This document shows positions 32,789 through 44,237 of a DNA stretch of 64,000 nt, one piece after another. The translations under genes and the position numbers were made by a program. Source of the stretch: Haliclona indistincta. Taxonomy: Eukaryota > Porifera > Demospongiae > Haplosclerida > Chalinidae. The notes under the pieces are model-generated. The model searched no databases. It had not been told where the DNA came from and was given only the letters and a program-made list of their open reading frames with translations. Where the stretch lies: NCBI GenBank assembly GCA_964017065.1, contig OZ024784.1, positions 5,561,152-5,625,151 on the forward strand, read 5' to 3'. The number at the start of each line of letters is the position of its first letter. Position 1 is the first letter of the stretch.

Positions 32789-35700
32789 CTAAACTGCTAC
32801 TCTCTTGTCTATCATGTGAGTATTCCGGGCTACATATCTGCTGCTCAGGCTTGTCAAAGAGTCAGACAGTTTGCGATTCTTCTTGTGAACATGGTCTAAG
32901 TCATCTTGGCTGCCAAGAGATGATCTCAATCTTCTTCGTTGAAGTGGTTCTGTCTTGACATCCAGTTGTTGAGTCCTGCTGTCTAAAATGTTGTTTCTTT
33001 TCAAGCCATTGTCTCTAGAAATCTTTTTTTGTAGTGGTAATTCTTTGATTTCGTCACCAGGGAGTCTTAGGGAGAGGGAGAAACTATAGAACATGTTACG
33101 CTAGTTCTAGCACTCACCTGGTTAGTGAAGCGTTTGGTTGTAAGGATTGAATATGACTTCTAGTGAGTCTAGTGTTAGTAGTTGTGGAAGAGGAAGATGT
33201 TGATGTAGTACTACATGCAGGAGGAGGAGCAATGGGTTGTGCCTCTTTCTTTTCAGGAGGCTTAGATGGTTCTTGCAGTATCTCATTGTAAAGAACCTCC
33301 ATTTCTGCATTCAATATTTGTTTTTTTAATCTCTCTCTTCGTTGAATCATGTAGATCAATGTCCGTACCTACGGAAAAAAACACTTTGATCATAGTCTCA
33401 CACAGCCGTACTTTCTCACCTTCTCCAAGTTTTGTCTCAAGTGAATAACTGTTGGAAAATGCTCGTCCTTTGACAATGATACCTAATGTCATGATAATAG
33501 TTCAGTGGCTACTCTAAACAGTGTTTATCTGCTCACTGCAGTCTCAGTACTCATCTCTTTTCGCAGACTGTGTAGTGCTGTTTCTACTGGTAACCCTGGT
33601 AACAATGGCTTATTGTGACCAGCCTAGGATGAAGTCAATGTACATTATATGCAGTGCATATCAACAGCCCAAATACACAGACAAAAAAAGCAAACACTGA
33701 ATTACAAACTTATTCTCACCCTTCGTTTTAGTTTCCAGTAGTTGTAGAGAAGAGAGCAGAGCGGAGCAGGCAGGTCAGTGTCTCCACGCAGCTCCTCTGG
33801 ATTAGTATACTCATAGAACGTCTCCTCCACCGTGCGAAGCTGGGCTGGTGTCCTTATGGAGAGGGATGATTGGTCTGCTCTACCTTGCGTACACTTGACG
33901 GCCGTATGTTTAGGACAGTAAGACTGTACGGTACTAATAACAACAAGCAGTGAGCCAGTGTCAGCAACTCACCTCATGCATTACATAATGATGTTCACTG
34001 TGGATGCTACTTGTCATCTTGAGACCAGCTTGAAATGAACACGTGATGTGATAGGCAGCCACACAGCTGGGAAACTGTGCAAAGTGTATTAATTTTGTTG
34101 TCATTGCTGTAAGGAAACATGCATGCATGCTATTCTCACCGAACATTGAATACAAGCTCCTTGCTTCTTACGACAAATACAACATACAAGATTCCATCTA
34201 CTAGTCTATCATAAGAGACAAAGTAAATCAAGCACAAGTACACATCTCATCATCACACTCACAGGTATAGCCTCAATATTAGTGATGGGCTCCATTTTTT
34301 CAGTGCTTCCTATCTTCACTTCTGGTATCCATAACGCACAACTCATGTGAGCCCAACCTGGACCAGGTCTGATGAGAGAGAGAATCAGGAAATAGAGTGC
34401 ACCATACACACACATACCTTATTCTTTTGAATGCTCCTCCAGTATTAGGACACAGGACACAGGTTACATTAGTAAGCTGAGCTGAACATGGTCTACATAA
34501 CCAACTCCCTCTTGGGATACTAGTCACGCCATAGCATGCCTACAGAATTTACATAGTGCAATGTATGTAGTTACATGCCAGTTGTTAATTACCTGATGTA
34601 TGCAAACATCACATGAGTCACAGAAGATCATTTCATTGGTATCTTCCCTGTCAGGCTATCAGAAGAAATAAGATTAGGAGTAGCATGAAAACAAGAGCAA
34701 CTTACATCACGGCAAACATCACAGACAGTGGTGTCATCGTATTCTATTCCTAGTCCTTTCTCTGTAGCCACAGCTCTTGTCATGTTGTACTGACACTAGG
34801 AGCAAACAATCAACACTCTTTATACTCACTGTGTAACACACCTTTGTCTCAAGAACAGTAACAGCACTCTTCAGCACTTCCTCAGTCACACTTGCTGTAA
34901 GAGAAAAGTGCAATAAAATCAGGTCAACAATAGCTCATGCTCACATTTGTACTTTCTCTTCTGATTGATAGACTCTAGCCAGGTAAGGTCAAGCTCATCT
35001 AGATCATACTGTGGTCTCAACTGGTCTTCATCACTCACACACTGCTGTTGTGTGACAGCTACTGACTGTGCTGCCCTACCAAGAGTAGTATAAGGAAATT
35101 ACATTAGCATACACACATTATGAACTAACAGCTGCTGTTCATCTCTCTCTAGTTTCATATTATCATCTACGACTCTAAATGGAACAACATGTAGTGATGA
35201 TGGTGGTTAGATACAAGTTATTGCATGCACTATTAAACACACTCATGAGTCACAACATACATCTCCCAGTTCTATGAACTAAAAGTAACTTCTCATGAAT
35301 TGTGAAAACCACTAGAGTATCTGTTCCATCAACATTGTATCCCTAATCCATTTATCATCGTCTACCCCTAGCTATAATTTATACTATAATTTATACTATA
35401 ATTTATTACACGATCCACTAGTAAGTATACTAATGGCAAGCTGCCCTTGAAGACAACACTTACTGTACATTTGGTTCTGGAAGTTGATTGGGAGTGACAC
35501 ACACCTGCAGTCAGGCACATACCATGCATAGTGCTTACACTGTACACATGTATACAGTACCTGTACTCCAACCTCCCATTCAGTTCGCCAAGCTTCTCTG
35601 ATTTCTACAAAGCTGTTTGGTTCTAGCTGATGTGAATCGGGCAGTTTCATGGCACTGATCAGATCAGAGCGAAACAGCTGCAAAAACAAAAATTATGATC

Positions 35701-35823
35701 TCTGCATTACTGAAAACATCCCAGTGTTAAACTGCATTGCGTTCCAAGAGCACATGAACCAATGCTAACCTCAGCTAGGCGTGTCTGGTGGTGGGTGTGG
35801 CCAGATGGACCGCTTGAGGCCAT
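32789..35823 (-). CDS. JADE: JADE-family PHD finger protein (HBO1 complex scaffold)
   Basis: About 17 small exons. Start at 35823 ([18 protein letters not shown]), then the EPL-like segment [20 protein letters not shown] and [13 protein letters not shown]. Next come [12 protein letters not shown] and [17 protein letters not shown] opening PHD1 ([33 protein letters not shown]). The extended PHD follows ([76 protein letters not shown]). A helical region ([15 protein letters not shown]) and a basic, Arg-rich tail end the protein. The order is that of JADE1-3, which target HBO1/KAT7-ING-MEAF6 acetyltransferase to chromatin. Zn ligands appear complete. It is slightly shorter than vertebrate JADEs because the tail is reduced. 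Confidence 0.93.
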
Positions 35824-36218
35824 CCTGAAGGATTGGATGCATTGTATCCATTCAAAGTAATGTATTATTCTTTACAGATACAACTGTGGTCTCTAAAAGG
35901 TGATCATACCTTGTAGTGAAGAGAAAGGGCGGGAGAGACTGACACGTTCCTACTCAAAATTACGTTTAACAATGAATTGTATCGTTTCAGATCAACAGTA
36001 ACTATCGATCTGCACGCCGAGAGCGACCGAGTATCGTGAAGAGTACCCACTGGCGTGCAAGTTCGTCTCAACCACCAGACCTCGTAGGAACCGCCATACT
36101 GCACTTTACTGTATACGTTGATCACGTGCCTCTCAACGCCCAAATACTTTCGTGTCGATCGGACACGCCTAAACCGCGCCTTCTTATGATCGAGTCCACG
36201 TGCACCTGCGCTGCCACC
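35824..36218. promoter_or_regulatory. Divergent promoter, JADE / MRPL9
   Basis: 395 bp between opposed start codons. It includes the 5' UTRs. The open frame from 36036 continues into MRPL9, but the perfect gccaccATG context at 36219 argues that the upstream part is untranslated. Confidence 0.5.
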
Positions 36219-36839
36219 ATGCTATGCAGTGCTAAAGCAAGTGAAGCGATTTCGCTGCGGATCAGACCCATATACCAAGCCTGGGGATACTTACAACTGC
36301 GATCCTACGGTAAAAGTCGAGAGTCGAAACAATGGAAACAGCGGCCAAATAAAAAACCCCGCTTACCGCTAATTTTGATCGAAGAGGTTCCCAATCTTGG
36401 CGCTCGAGGTGAAATGGTACATGTAAAGCGTGGTTATGGACGAAACTACTTGCTACCCCAGAATAAGGCGGTCTACTGCACTCCAGATAACATGAAACTG
36501 TACGATGTTGTTCCCGTGAACGAAGGAGAAACCGGCAAGAGTGTCGCTAAAGAACGCATAAGAAAATTGCTGGAGCGTAAAGTCATTAGAATAGAAGTCA
36601 CTGAGGAAGGTGAACCAGTTTGGGAGGCACACATTGCATACGCTCTGAAGAAACAGTTGCAGCTACAAGTGCCGTTTGATTATATCCAGTTGTCTCAGCC
36701 TATTGAGTCATTGGGTGACAGTATTGTGAACATTACAACTGATGATGATGATATATTACCAGTACATGTGGAGGTGGTCCTTGCAAATACAGAGGAGGAG
36801 GAGGACTCTGCAGGGGAAACAGTCCCTGCTATTAACTAG
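36219..36839 (+). CDS. MRPL9: Mitochondrial ribosomal protein bL9m
   Basis: Intronless. Start chosen at 36219 (gccaccATGc); frame stays open upstream to 36036. The N-terminus MLCSAKASEAISLRIRPIYQ is an Arg/Ser-rich presequence. The L9 core reads LPLILIEEVPNLGARGEMVH, VKRGYGRNYLLPQNKAVY, the hallmark of bacterial L9 (V.n.v.nLG..Gd.V.Vk.GyaRNyLiP..kA). The C-terminal half is divergent and ends in an acidic tail (TEEEEDSAGET). Large mitochondrial subunit. Its 3' end lies 36 bp from the convergent SLC30A9 stop. Confidence 0.95.
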   Translation: MLCSAKASEAISLRIRPIYQAWGYLQLRSYGKSRESKQWKQRPNKKPRLPLILIEEVPNLGARGEMVHVKRGYGRNYLLPQNKAVYCTPDNMKLYDVVPVNEGETGKSVAKERIRKLLERKVIRIEVTEEGEPVWEAHIAYALKKQLQLQVPFDYIQLSQPIESLGDSIVNITTDDDDILPVHVEVVLANTEEEEDSAGETVPAIN

Positions 36840-36875
36840 TTATAGTATAAATTTGTTATATCTTAGTTGATTGTG

Positions 36876-39402
36876 TTAAAGAATTTCGAGATCCACATGA
36901 CGGACTTCTGGATGATGTGCCTACAAAATATAGTACAATGTGTGAACATGCTCTTTTCAGAAGACACAGAGCAATAACTCTGAATACCTTTATGGATCGT
37001 TCCATGCGATCTACTTCTGCACCAAGTACGTCAACAACATGTTCACCGTGTTCAAGAATGAATTTCTCTAGTTCAGCCACAGTAGTAAAACTGTTTACCT
37101 CCTGAGGAATGAGATATAAGAGTTCATTTTCACAGCTAGTATTAATTACCTTCAAAAGTGCCTCTAAATCAAGTGTTTTCACATGTTTCCTAGCAACCTC
37201 TCTACCATCAAAGTTGACTTCAGCTTTAAATCGCACATTGTCAGATCCTACACAAGTGCACAACAAGTATACTCTTGTGCATGCACATGACAGGTCTTGT
37301 ACCTAAATCAGTTGCTTTGATATCATGTATAGACCTTCACGTTCACAAACAAGGCTGATAAAATTGTAACTGCAGTGGATTGCGCTCACCGTACAGTGAT
37401 ATCGCCTTCGAGCAAATTTTGAATGTGCTTCAGCTGTTCATTGGGAATTGATCTACGAACACAATGAAGCACTACTGTTGCACTGAAACCATGCAGCACT
37501 TACCGTCCAACAAGAGAACTGCTATTGCGTCTTATGAGAAACATTGCCACAGCTCCTAATAAACCTAAGAAAGAAAATGAAAGCATGCACATTGTATGTG
37601 AAAACATGCACCTCCAATAGTTATTGACCCAATAGAATCATACACTGGGTTACCAGTGTAGTATACCAGTCCTAGACAGGTTGAACACAGCACAACTCCA
37701 GCAACCGCTGCACTGTCTTCTAGTAGTACTGCCACTGCTGAGGGATCTCGCCCTCGCAACACTACAATTCAAAATGTATTACGCACTCATGTTATAGTGT
37801 AGATATTGTACCATAGTCCTTGAAACTCATTTTGCTCTGTGTAGCACTCAGTTGTACCTGTTTGATGGCTGTAATGAGAGTGGCTGTGCAGAAGCAAAGA
37901 ATTATTTTACAAATTGCATGGTTCATGAAATCTCACCTCCTTCAACAAGCAAAGATCCTATCAAAACTGCAAATCCCTTTATCAAATAAAAATTATCATA
38001 AAACTATCAAATCCACCCATTATGTACCGCTGCTAGGTATTCCAAAGTGGGTGGATGTAATAGACCAGAGATGCCATGATAGACTGTTACACCAGCACCA
38101 AGAGTGAATATACTAACACCACTAATGAGAGAGTAGACATACCGAGCCCTAGAGAAACCATACCTGCACAGAACCAAGTGAAATACCAAACCCAGTTAGC
38201 ATGTCTTACTTACGGGTGAGACGGATCTGGCTTTCTAATAGATTGAGCTATACCAAAGGCTAGCAAACACTGCAAATAAGATGATAAGGTAAGTGAGTGA
38301 CAACTAATGGAGATTGAATACCTGGTTCAGCACATCAGCAAGAGAGTGTATGGCTTCAGACAACATTGCACCAGACCCAGTGTAAAGATAGGCTAAGAGC
38401 TTAAAAATTAGCACAGCTGTGTTACTAGAGAACAAGTGGATTTAACACAGAAAGAGGTATCTACCTCAACAAGGCAAACAATACCACTCGCGCTGAGCCT
38501 CTTAGTCTCTCTTTCTTGCCATCAATTGCCTATAAACAAATCAATTCATCAGTTTATTAGTGCGTTGAATGGAGATGAACATTAAATTTACTTGTGCATT
38601 AGCCTGTATTCTTGACAAGTCTTTCTTTAATTTCTTCTGAAATGCTATGAAAGCACTTAGACCTGAATAGTTTTATGATGAGTTACAGAGATATCGGTGC
38701 TGTCTGGCTTACTATTTCTTTTCCGCTCATCCTCTTCGTCCTTTTCTCTCTTCTTTTCAAGATGCTTGTGTAGAATACTCCAACTGCCCCATACACTAAG
38801 GGCTCTATAGTAGACCCACAGTAATAGTGATCAGAGTGTTAGTGAATTAATGCACCGTTTTTCAATATCTGCCTTGAGATAGCATGTTATGGATTTAGGT
38901 GACCAACTATTATCCTCAGCACTGCGGATTGTCCTGGTAGGAAGTCCTTCCAAGTCTCTATCATTACGCAAAGAGAAATCCAAAAATTATCAATACAGCA
39001 GCTTTTACATCACTCACTCAGTGTCTAATAAGTAATCTTCCATTGCTCTTGACGCTGTTATGAAAGTGTTCTGCCAATGCGCTTGTTGAGGTGACACAGA
39101 CTGATTATCATTATCTACAAAACAGAATCAGTTTGGTAAACAAAAGTTTAAACATAGAACTAGGGCCTTCAAAAAATCATTGTTATGTGTAGTATCTTAC
39201 TGATTGTTGTCAAACTTCGTGAACTCATCACCTGCTGGATAGCCCTTGATCTGTATGGCACCTTGTACAATACTCTAGATCTGCTTAAAAATCCTCTATT
39301 TTGACAATGGAGAGTATTTCTGGTGTTTCCTAGTGGAGCTGTGTTCAGTAAGAATCTAAAACCATGTATGTGTGATATATTAATGTGCTTTCTCACCAAC
39401 AT
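36876..39402 (-). CDS. SLC30A9: Mitochondrial zinc transporter ZNT9
   Basis: About 14 exons. Start at 39402, with an Arg-rich, hydroxylated N-terminus (MLVRKHINISHIHGFRF...RSRVLYKVPYRSRA) suitable for mitochondrial import. The 'HUEL' DNA-repair-like segment NTFITASRAMEDYLL precedes the cation-diffusion domain: AMLSEAIHSLADVLNQ, DPSHPYGFSRARYVYSLISG, GAGVTVYHGISGLLHPPTLE, SRDPS-type RGRDPSAVAVLLEDSAAV and GNPVYDSIGSITIG. The C-terminal cytoplasm-like domain has DIKATDLGSDNVRFKAEVNF and HGEHVVDVLGAEVDRMER; it ends RHVDLEIL exactly like human ZNT9. ZNT9 exports zinc from the mitochondrial matrix. Confidence 0.95.
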
Positions 39403-39726
39403 GGCGTCTACACAGACGCGTAAAGAAGATCATAACTCCAGCAGTTCCCATATCTACAGTGGGCGGGGCTCAACTAATCTGAGTCTCGTTCCCGTTCTGC
39501 TCTGTGCACGGAGAGCGAATAGCTGTCAGAATAATGCACCCTCTGTGTTCAAACAGTCTGTTCTGACGTGCACAAACTTTAATCAAAAACACACCCCAGC
39601 CATTTTGTTGTCAGGTGTCTCAGCTGTCTGCTTTTGTGTAAAAGTCGCTTGTACTTACCTCCTGGCAAGAGTTGCAGCCGTTTGAACGCCGGAAAACCGT
39701 CACATGTAACCGTGCATTGATTTGTG
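39403..39726. promoter_or_regulatory. Divergent promoter, SLC30A9 / ubinuclein
   Basis: 324 bp between start codons, with a short plus-strand ORF (39323-39685) that overlaps the SLC30A9 start and has no recognisable family; treated as spurious. Confidence 0.45.
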
Positions 39727-42700
39727 ATGGCTTTGTGGAACGGGCAGAAAGTAAAGGCTTCAAAAAATTCGCCAGCTTGTACGCACCGTCTCAGTCTTCG
39801 ACTTGAGGAACCGACCGAGTGTGACACTAATGAATTTTCATATGCGCAGTTGATTCTGCAGGAACAGGTAAGCTTGACCGCATTGTATTAGGACTGTATC
39901 GTCACGTATGGTCACGACTATTATTTCTGAGCTTCTGCTAAGCTAAGCTTAGCTATCTAACAGTCAGCTCTAGTCTTATCCACCATTGCTGTTACAGACT
40001 GTACTCGTTTATTGTGAATTTATGGCTATTACTTTTGTACTACAGCAACAAGAAGGTGCTCAGGAGTCCTTTGAGGGAAATCCTGATACAAAACTAGCTG
40101 CGATTGCAAAGAGACTCGAGGAGAAATACGTGAGTACCACCCAATCCCCCAAACGAGCTAGCCGTGAAACATTTGTGGGCGTGCCCAACACGTTGTAACA
40201 CGGATAAATATACGGATATTACGTGCTCCGTTGCATTAATTTTTAGGGACCTACTGCCAAGAAAAGGAAAAGGGTGTCACACGAACAGGTGATCATGCAT
40301 CATTTTGACTATACTGTATGAGTTTATTTTACAGGATTTGCTGGATCTTGACTTAGGTTATGGATACGATGTCAACGACACATTTGTTGATGATTCAGAA
40401 CGGGTAAGCATTGGAAATTAAATACAATAGCTAAATTTTGGCAAAGTATGCTTCATTAATTTGATGATTGTGTTAGTCAATGCAGTCGATTGGCTCAAGT
40501 TTACTTGCTAACCAGTAAATTCCTGTCAGTTTTATCAATTTTTTTTGTGCATGCATGCAGTGTGATGACTATATTCCACCAGAAATGGATACCAAATTTG
40601 GAGGATTCTACATTAACACTGGAGAACTTCAATACATGCAAACCAGTGGAGATGATTTTGAGTGAGCCTATGTGCAGCACATCAATTTTGTGATTTTTGT
40701 ATTCTGTGCTTTACAGGATTTTTGAGGAGCCAATTAAAAAGAAGGTATAATCAGACTATAATCTTATCTTTTAAAAGACTATTAATTTTATAGCCAAAAG
40801 TGACCAAACAGCCTAGTCATGCTACGCCTAAAACTATCTTGGCTAAGTAAGTGTGTGTTATATTGTGTGTGTGGTGGTACTGTTACATGATGTTTGTAGC
40901 AAAAAGCTCAAGCTTGCTAAGCAGAATATTGCCTCATCAGCACAAAGGGGAAAGCTAAACAAAATGGCGCCAAAGATTATTATCCGCAAGTCTCTGGTAT
41001 CAGAGAAGGGAAGTAAAGTACCCAAGACAACATTTCAGTCAAGTCTGTCCACAAATGATCGTCAGTCAGCAACAGGAGCCTCAGAAGGATCAGACATTAC
41101 TTCCTCTGATTTGCACGAGTCTGCATCAGTGACTGATTTGATAGTTGATAGGTGAGTATGATAGCCTCCAGCTTAAATTGCATCTGCAAGCCATTATCAT
41201 CATTAGTGAGCCTAAGGAGTCTAAACCACCTCCAGTGCTTCCTGATACATTACCTTCACGTCTGAAAGAGATTATCCGTCAGTTTGTGGAGGTAGTGTAC
41301 TCACTACAATGGTTATAAACATCTTTGCTGTGTATTTCCCTTCTTTTGTAGTCAGTGAAAACCCAAGAGAAGGATGGTAAGCTGTCTATTCGAGCAAGGT
41401 CCGAATATAACAATGTATTATTGGAGTGAGTGATATGCAGTCATGTTGAGTTACATAATTATACTCTATTTGTAGTATTGACAGTGAAACCAAAGGTCTG
41501 AAGGCAAGAACGGTAATTTTTTGTGTGTGATAATTTTGGTATTTTGAAACATTTGTTCATTTATTTTAGTTGGTGTTTGAATATGTTGCGTATCAGTTTG
41601 GAATCACTAAGGCATCTTTAGTTAGTCGTTTGAAACGAATTCAGAAAAAGCAGGAGGTATGTATCATCTTGTACTGTCGTTTTTATGCGTGTAATATTTC
41701 CACATAGACTGATGTTTTAGAGGAACCTCTGAAGCGTCTGAAGGAAGGTACACAAGTTCTCTTTGACTACATTTTTTCACTGATTTTTTCTCACTCAAAG
41801 CTGTTGATGCGGTGATGCAAAATCTTGAATCAAAGTATCAAGCTGAGCTCAAGGCATGTGCTGAACAACAGACTAAGGTAACTCATCATTGCTTGTGTAA
41901 CTATGCATTATCCTATTCATAGTTGAGCACTTCTGATGGACATTCTCAAATGGATGAGTGTTCATCTCATGATGTAAGCTATTATTGATGTTTTGAGGCA
42001 TTAACCATTGTATCTACTAGGATTCAGCGTTTGTGAGCAATAATAACCAAGTGGAGACTTCAAAAGTAAAGAAGCCCAGGAAGAGGTTCACTTGGACCCC
42101 TGAAATAAAGTGATTATTATTAATTTTGTTACTATTATTGAATACCATGCATGTAGGTCATGTTTAGCTGAGGTAGTAAAGTTGAAGGTTCAGCAAGAAC
42201 TGACCAATCGTCCCAAACCCTTGAATGGAGAGGAAATAATGCTGGTATAATTATACTACGCTGATAGTAAAGTTAACTTATTGTTAATAATTTTATTAGG
42301 AATTTCTAGATCATCGTGTAAAACCAATTTGGCCAAAGGGTTGGATCCAAAGAAAGTATAGTTTGCTATCAACATACTATAGTATGAGTTATCTTTATTA
42401 TTCTCAGAGTGTTATACAAGCAAACTGAACAATCCCACAAACCACTCACTAGCACTGATGCCAGTACTGCAAGCAGGTATGTAGTTGATCATAATCATTT
42501 CTGACTTATTAATGTTTTGCTCATTAATTTCAGTGTTGTTCCTACAAAGAAATGTAAGTGCCCTAATATTATTAATTTCACTAAACATGTGTGACTTGTC
42601 TACATAGTGGTTCAAACCAATCCGAAGACTGTCGTTATCAAGAATGATAGTGACCAGAAGATACCTACTGCCAGCTCTATATCAGTATCAAGCAGTCAAC

Positions 42701-44109
42701 TATCCACATTATCTGCTAATGCCTCATCCAATGCTGTTGCTGTATCTGGTGTAACTCTAGCTGGTCATACTGTTCCAAAATCAGTTGGTCTTATATCATC
42801 GAAATCAATTGCTCTTTTGCCCAAGCAATCTTCAACAGTTTCACTATCACCTGGCACACCCCATGTCCTTTTGCAAACTAAAAGTTCCCTGCCTTCTGTT
42901 CGACCACTTACATCTACTACTAGTGGACAAAAGCCACTTGTGCATTCTTCTGTCGTCAAATCAAAATTAGTTAGTCAAACACCAAGGACTGTTAGTCAGA
43001 CACCAAGGACTGTTAGTCAGACACCATCAGCAAAAACTGTTGGTCGGACATCAGCAGCAAAAACTGTTAGTCAGATGTCAGCAGCAAAGACCACACCAGT
43101 AGCAAAGTCTGTTGGTCAGATGTCAGCAGCAAAGATTATATTAGGACAAAATACACCACAGTCTACCCGTTCTCTACTTCAGACCACAACTAGTGGTGGC
43201 CAGCGTGTAGTGAATTTCAGTCCAGAGTTTATCAACAGAGTTCTTGGTTCACTACAGAGCGATGGTAGTAAACATAATATCCTTCAAGTGCTCAGCAACA
43301 AGGAGTCTCCACAAACCAACGCTCAGCCTGTAGTAATGCAGCAAGCATCAACTGTTCAACCACAGCCAATAAACGTGAAAAGTTCTTCAGTCTCGGTAAC
43401 TGGTAAGACTGCATTTGTCCAGCCCAAGCAAGGAGCTTTTCACTCTCCAAAGTTAGCAACCTCTTTGTCACCATCAGAGGCTAACAAGTCGCTCCTGTTG
43501 CTTCAGAAAGATCATTCATCAATTACTACTCCATCTTCGCCCTCTCTTTTAGGAGCTGTATCTCAAGTGCAACAAGTGGCACATATAGTGCCTACCACTC
43601 TTAGCTCGAGTCTTCCTTTGTTCACTAGATCTTCTCCATCTTATACAGCCCAATCACCACAACTACAGTACTTGAATACATTTCCTTCAGCTGTACCTAT
43701 TACCAAACCAAATACTGCTGCTATTCTAGCTGCACAGCAGCATCAGAGAGTGATGGCTTCTCGATCACCACCTAAACTGGTAACATCACCACCTAAACAG
43801 GTAGCATCTCATCTGCCCACTACCACTAGTCTTGGGTTATCATCACCAGGGACTAACATGTCAAGCTTGATCTCACCGTTGGCAACTTTTTCACCAAGAC
43901 CAACTGGTACTTATAAGCCACGCATGACCTCTTCCAAACCAGCTACCTCCTCGTCTATTCCACTTACCCACAATCCTTACTTATCTTCTATTGCCTACGC
44001 TCCTACTTTACCTGTCGTTAGCACAGCAAGTACTAGCTCTGCTACTCAGCTTCCTTCTCAGAATAATGCTGATGTATTCACTGCTAATCTTCATGGATCT
44101 AAAAGATAA
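39727..44109 (+). CDS. UBN: Ubinuclein (HIRA complex, H3.3 chaperone partner)
   Basis: About 20 exons; start MALWNGQKVKASKNSP at 39727. The Hpc2-related domain is clear at about 40330-40660: LDLGYGYDVNDTFVDDSE, CDDYIPPEMDTKFGGFYINT, GELQYMQTSGDDF. This is the segment that binds the HIRA WD repeats. The ubinuclein middle domain follows (about 41220-41660): LPDTLPSRLKEIIRQFVE, IRARSEYNNVLLDIDSETKG, FEYVAYQFGITKASLVSRLK. It should contact H3.3-H4 or dimerise. The last exon (about 42607-44109) is 500 codons of Ser/Thr/Pro/Gln-rich disordered sequence, with imperfect tandem units around SQTPRTV and SAAKTV (about 42965-43140). One gene corresponds to vertebrate UBN1/UBN2. Confidence 0.93.
42965..43145 (+). 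repeat. Imperfect coding repeats in ubinuclein tail
   Basis: The 24-bp word agtcagacaccaaggactgt occurs three times in a row with small changes. It is followed by 30-60 bp units containing tcagcagcaaaaactgtt. They encode SQTPRTV and SAAKTVxQM-like peptides. Confidence 0.8.
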
Positions 44110-44237
44110 CATCCTGACCATAAAATTCATGTACCCATAACAGTAATTATTATTGAGCTTGGGACTCAAAACTTATGTATCACTTTGCAGCAAAAAATTG
44201 TTCAAAAATCGTTAACCAATTGTACTAACAGTGCATG

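Noticed and set aside
36036..36218. N-terminal extension of MRPL9
   Set aside because: Open frame but not homologous to L9, and the ATG at 36219 has an ideal initiation context and starts a mitochondrial presequence.
39323..39685. 120-codon plus-strand ORF between SLC30A9 and ubinuclein
   Set aside because: Overlaps the SLC30A9 first exon on the other strand and matches no family.
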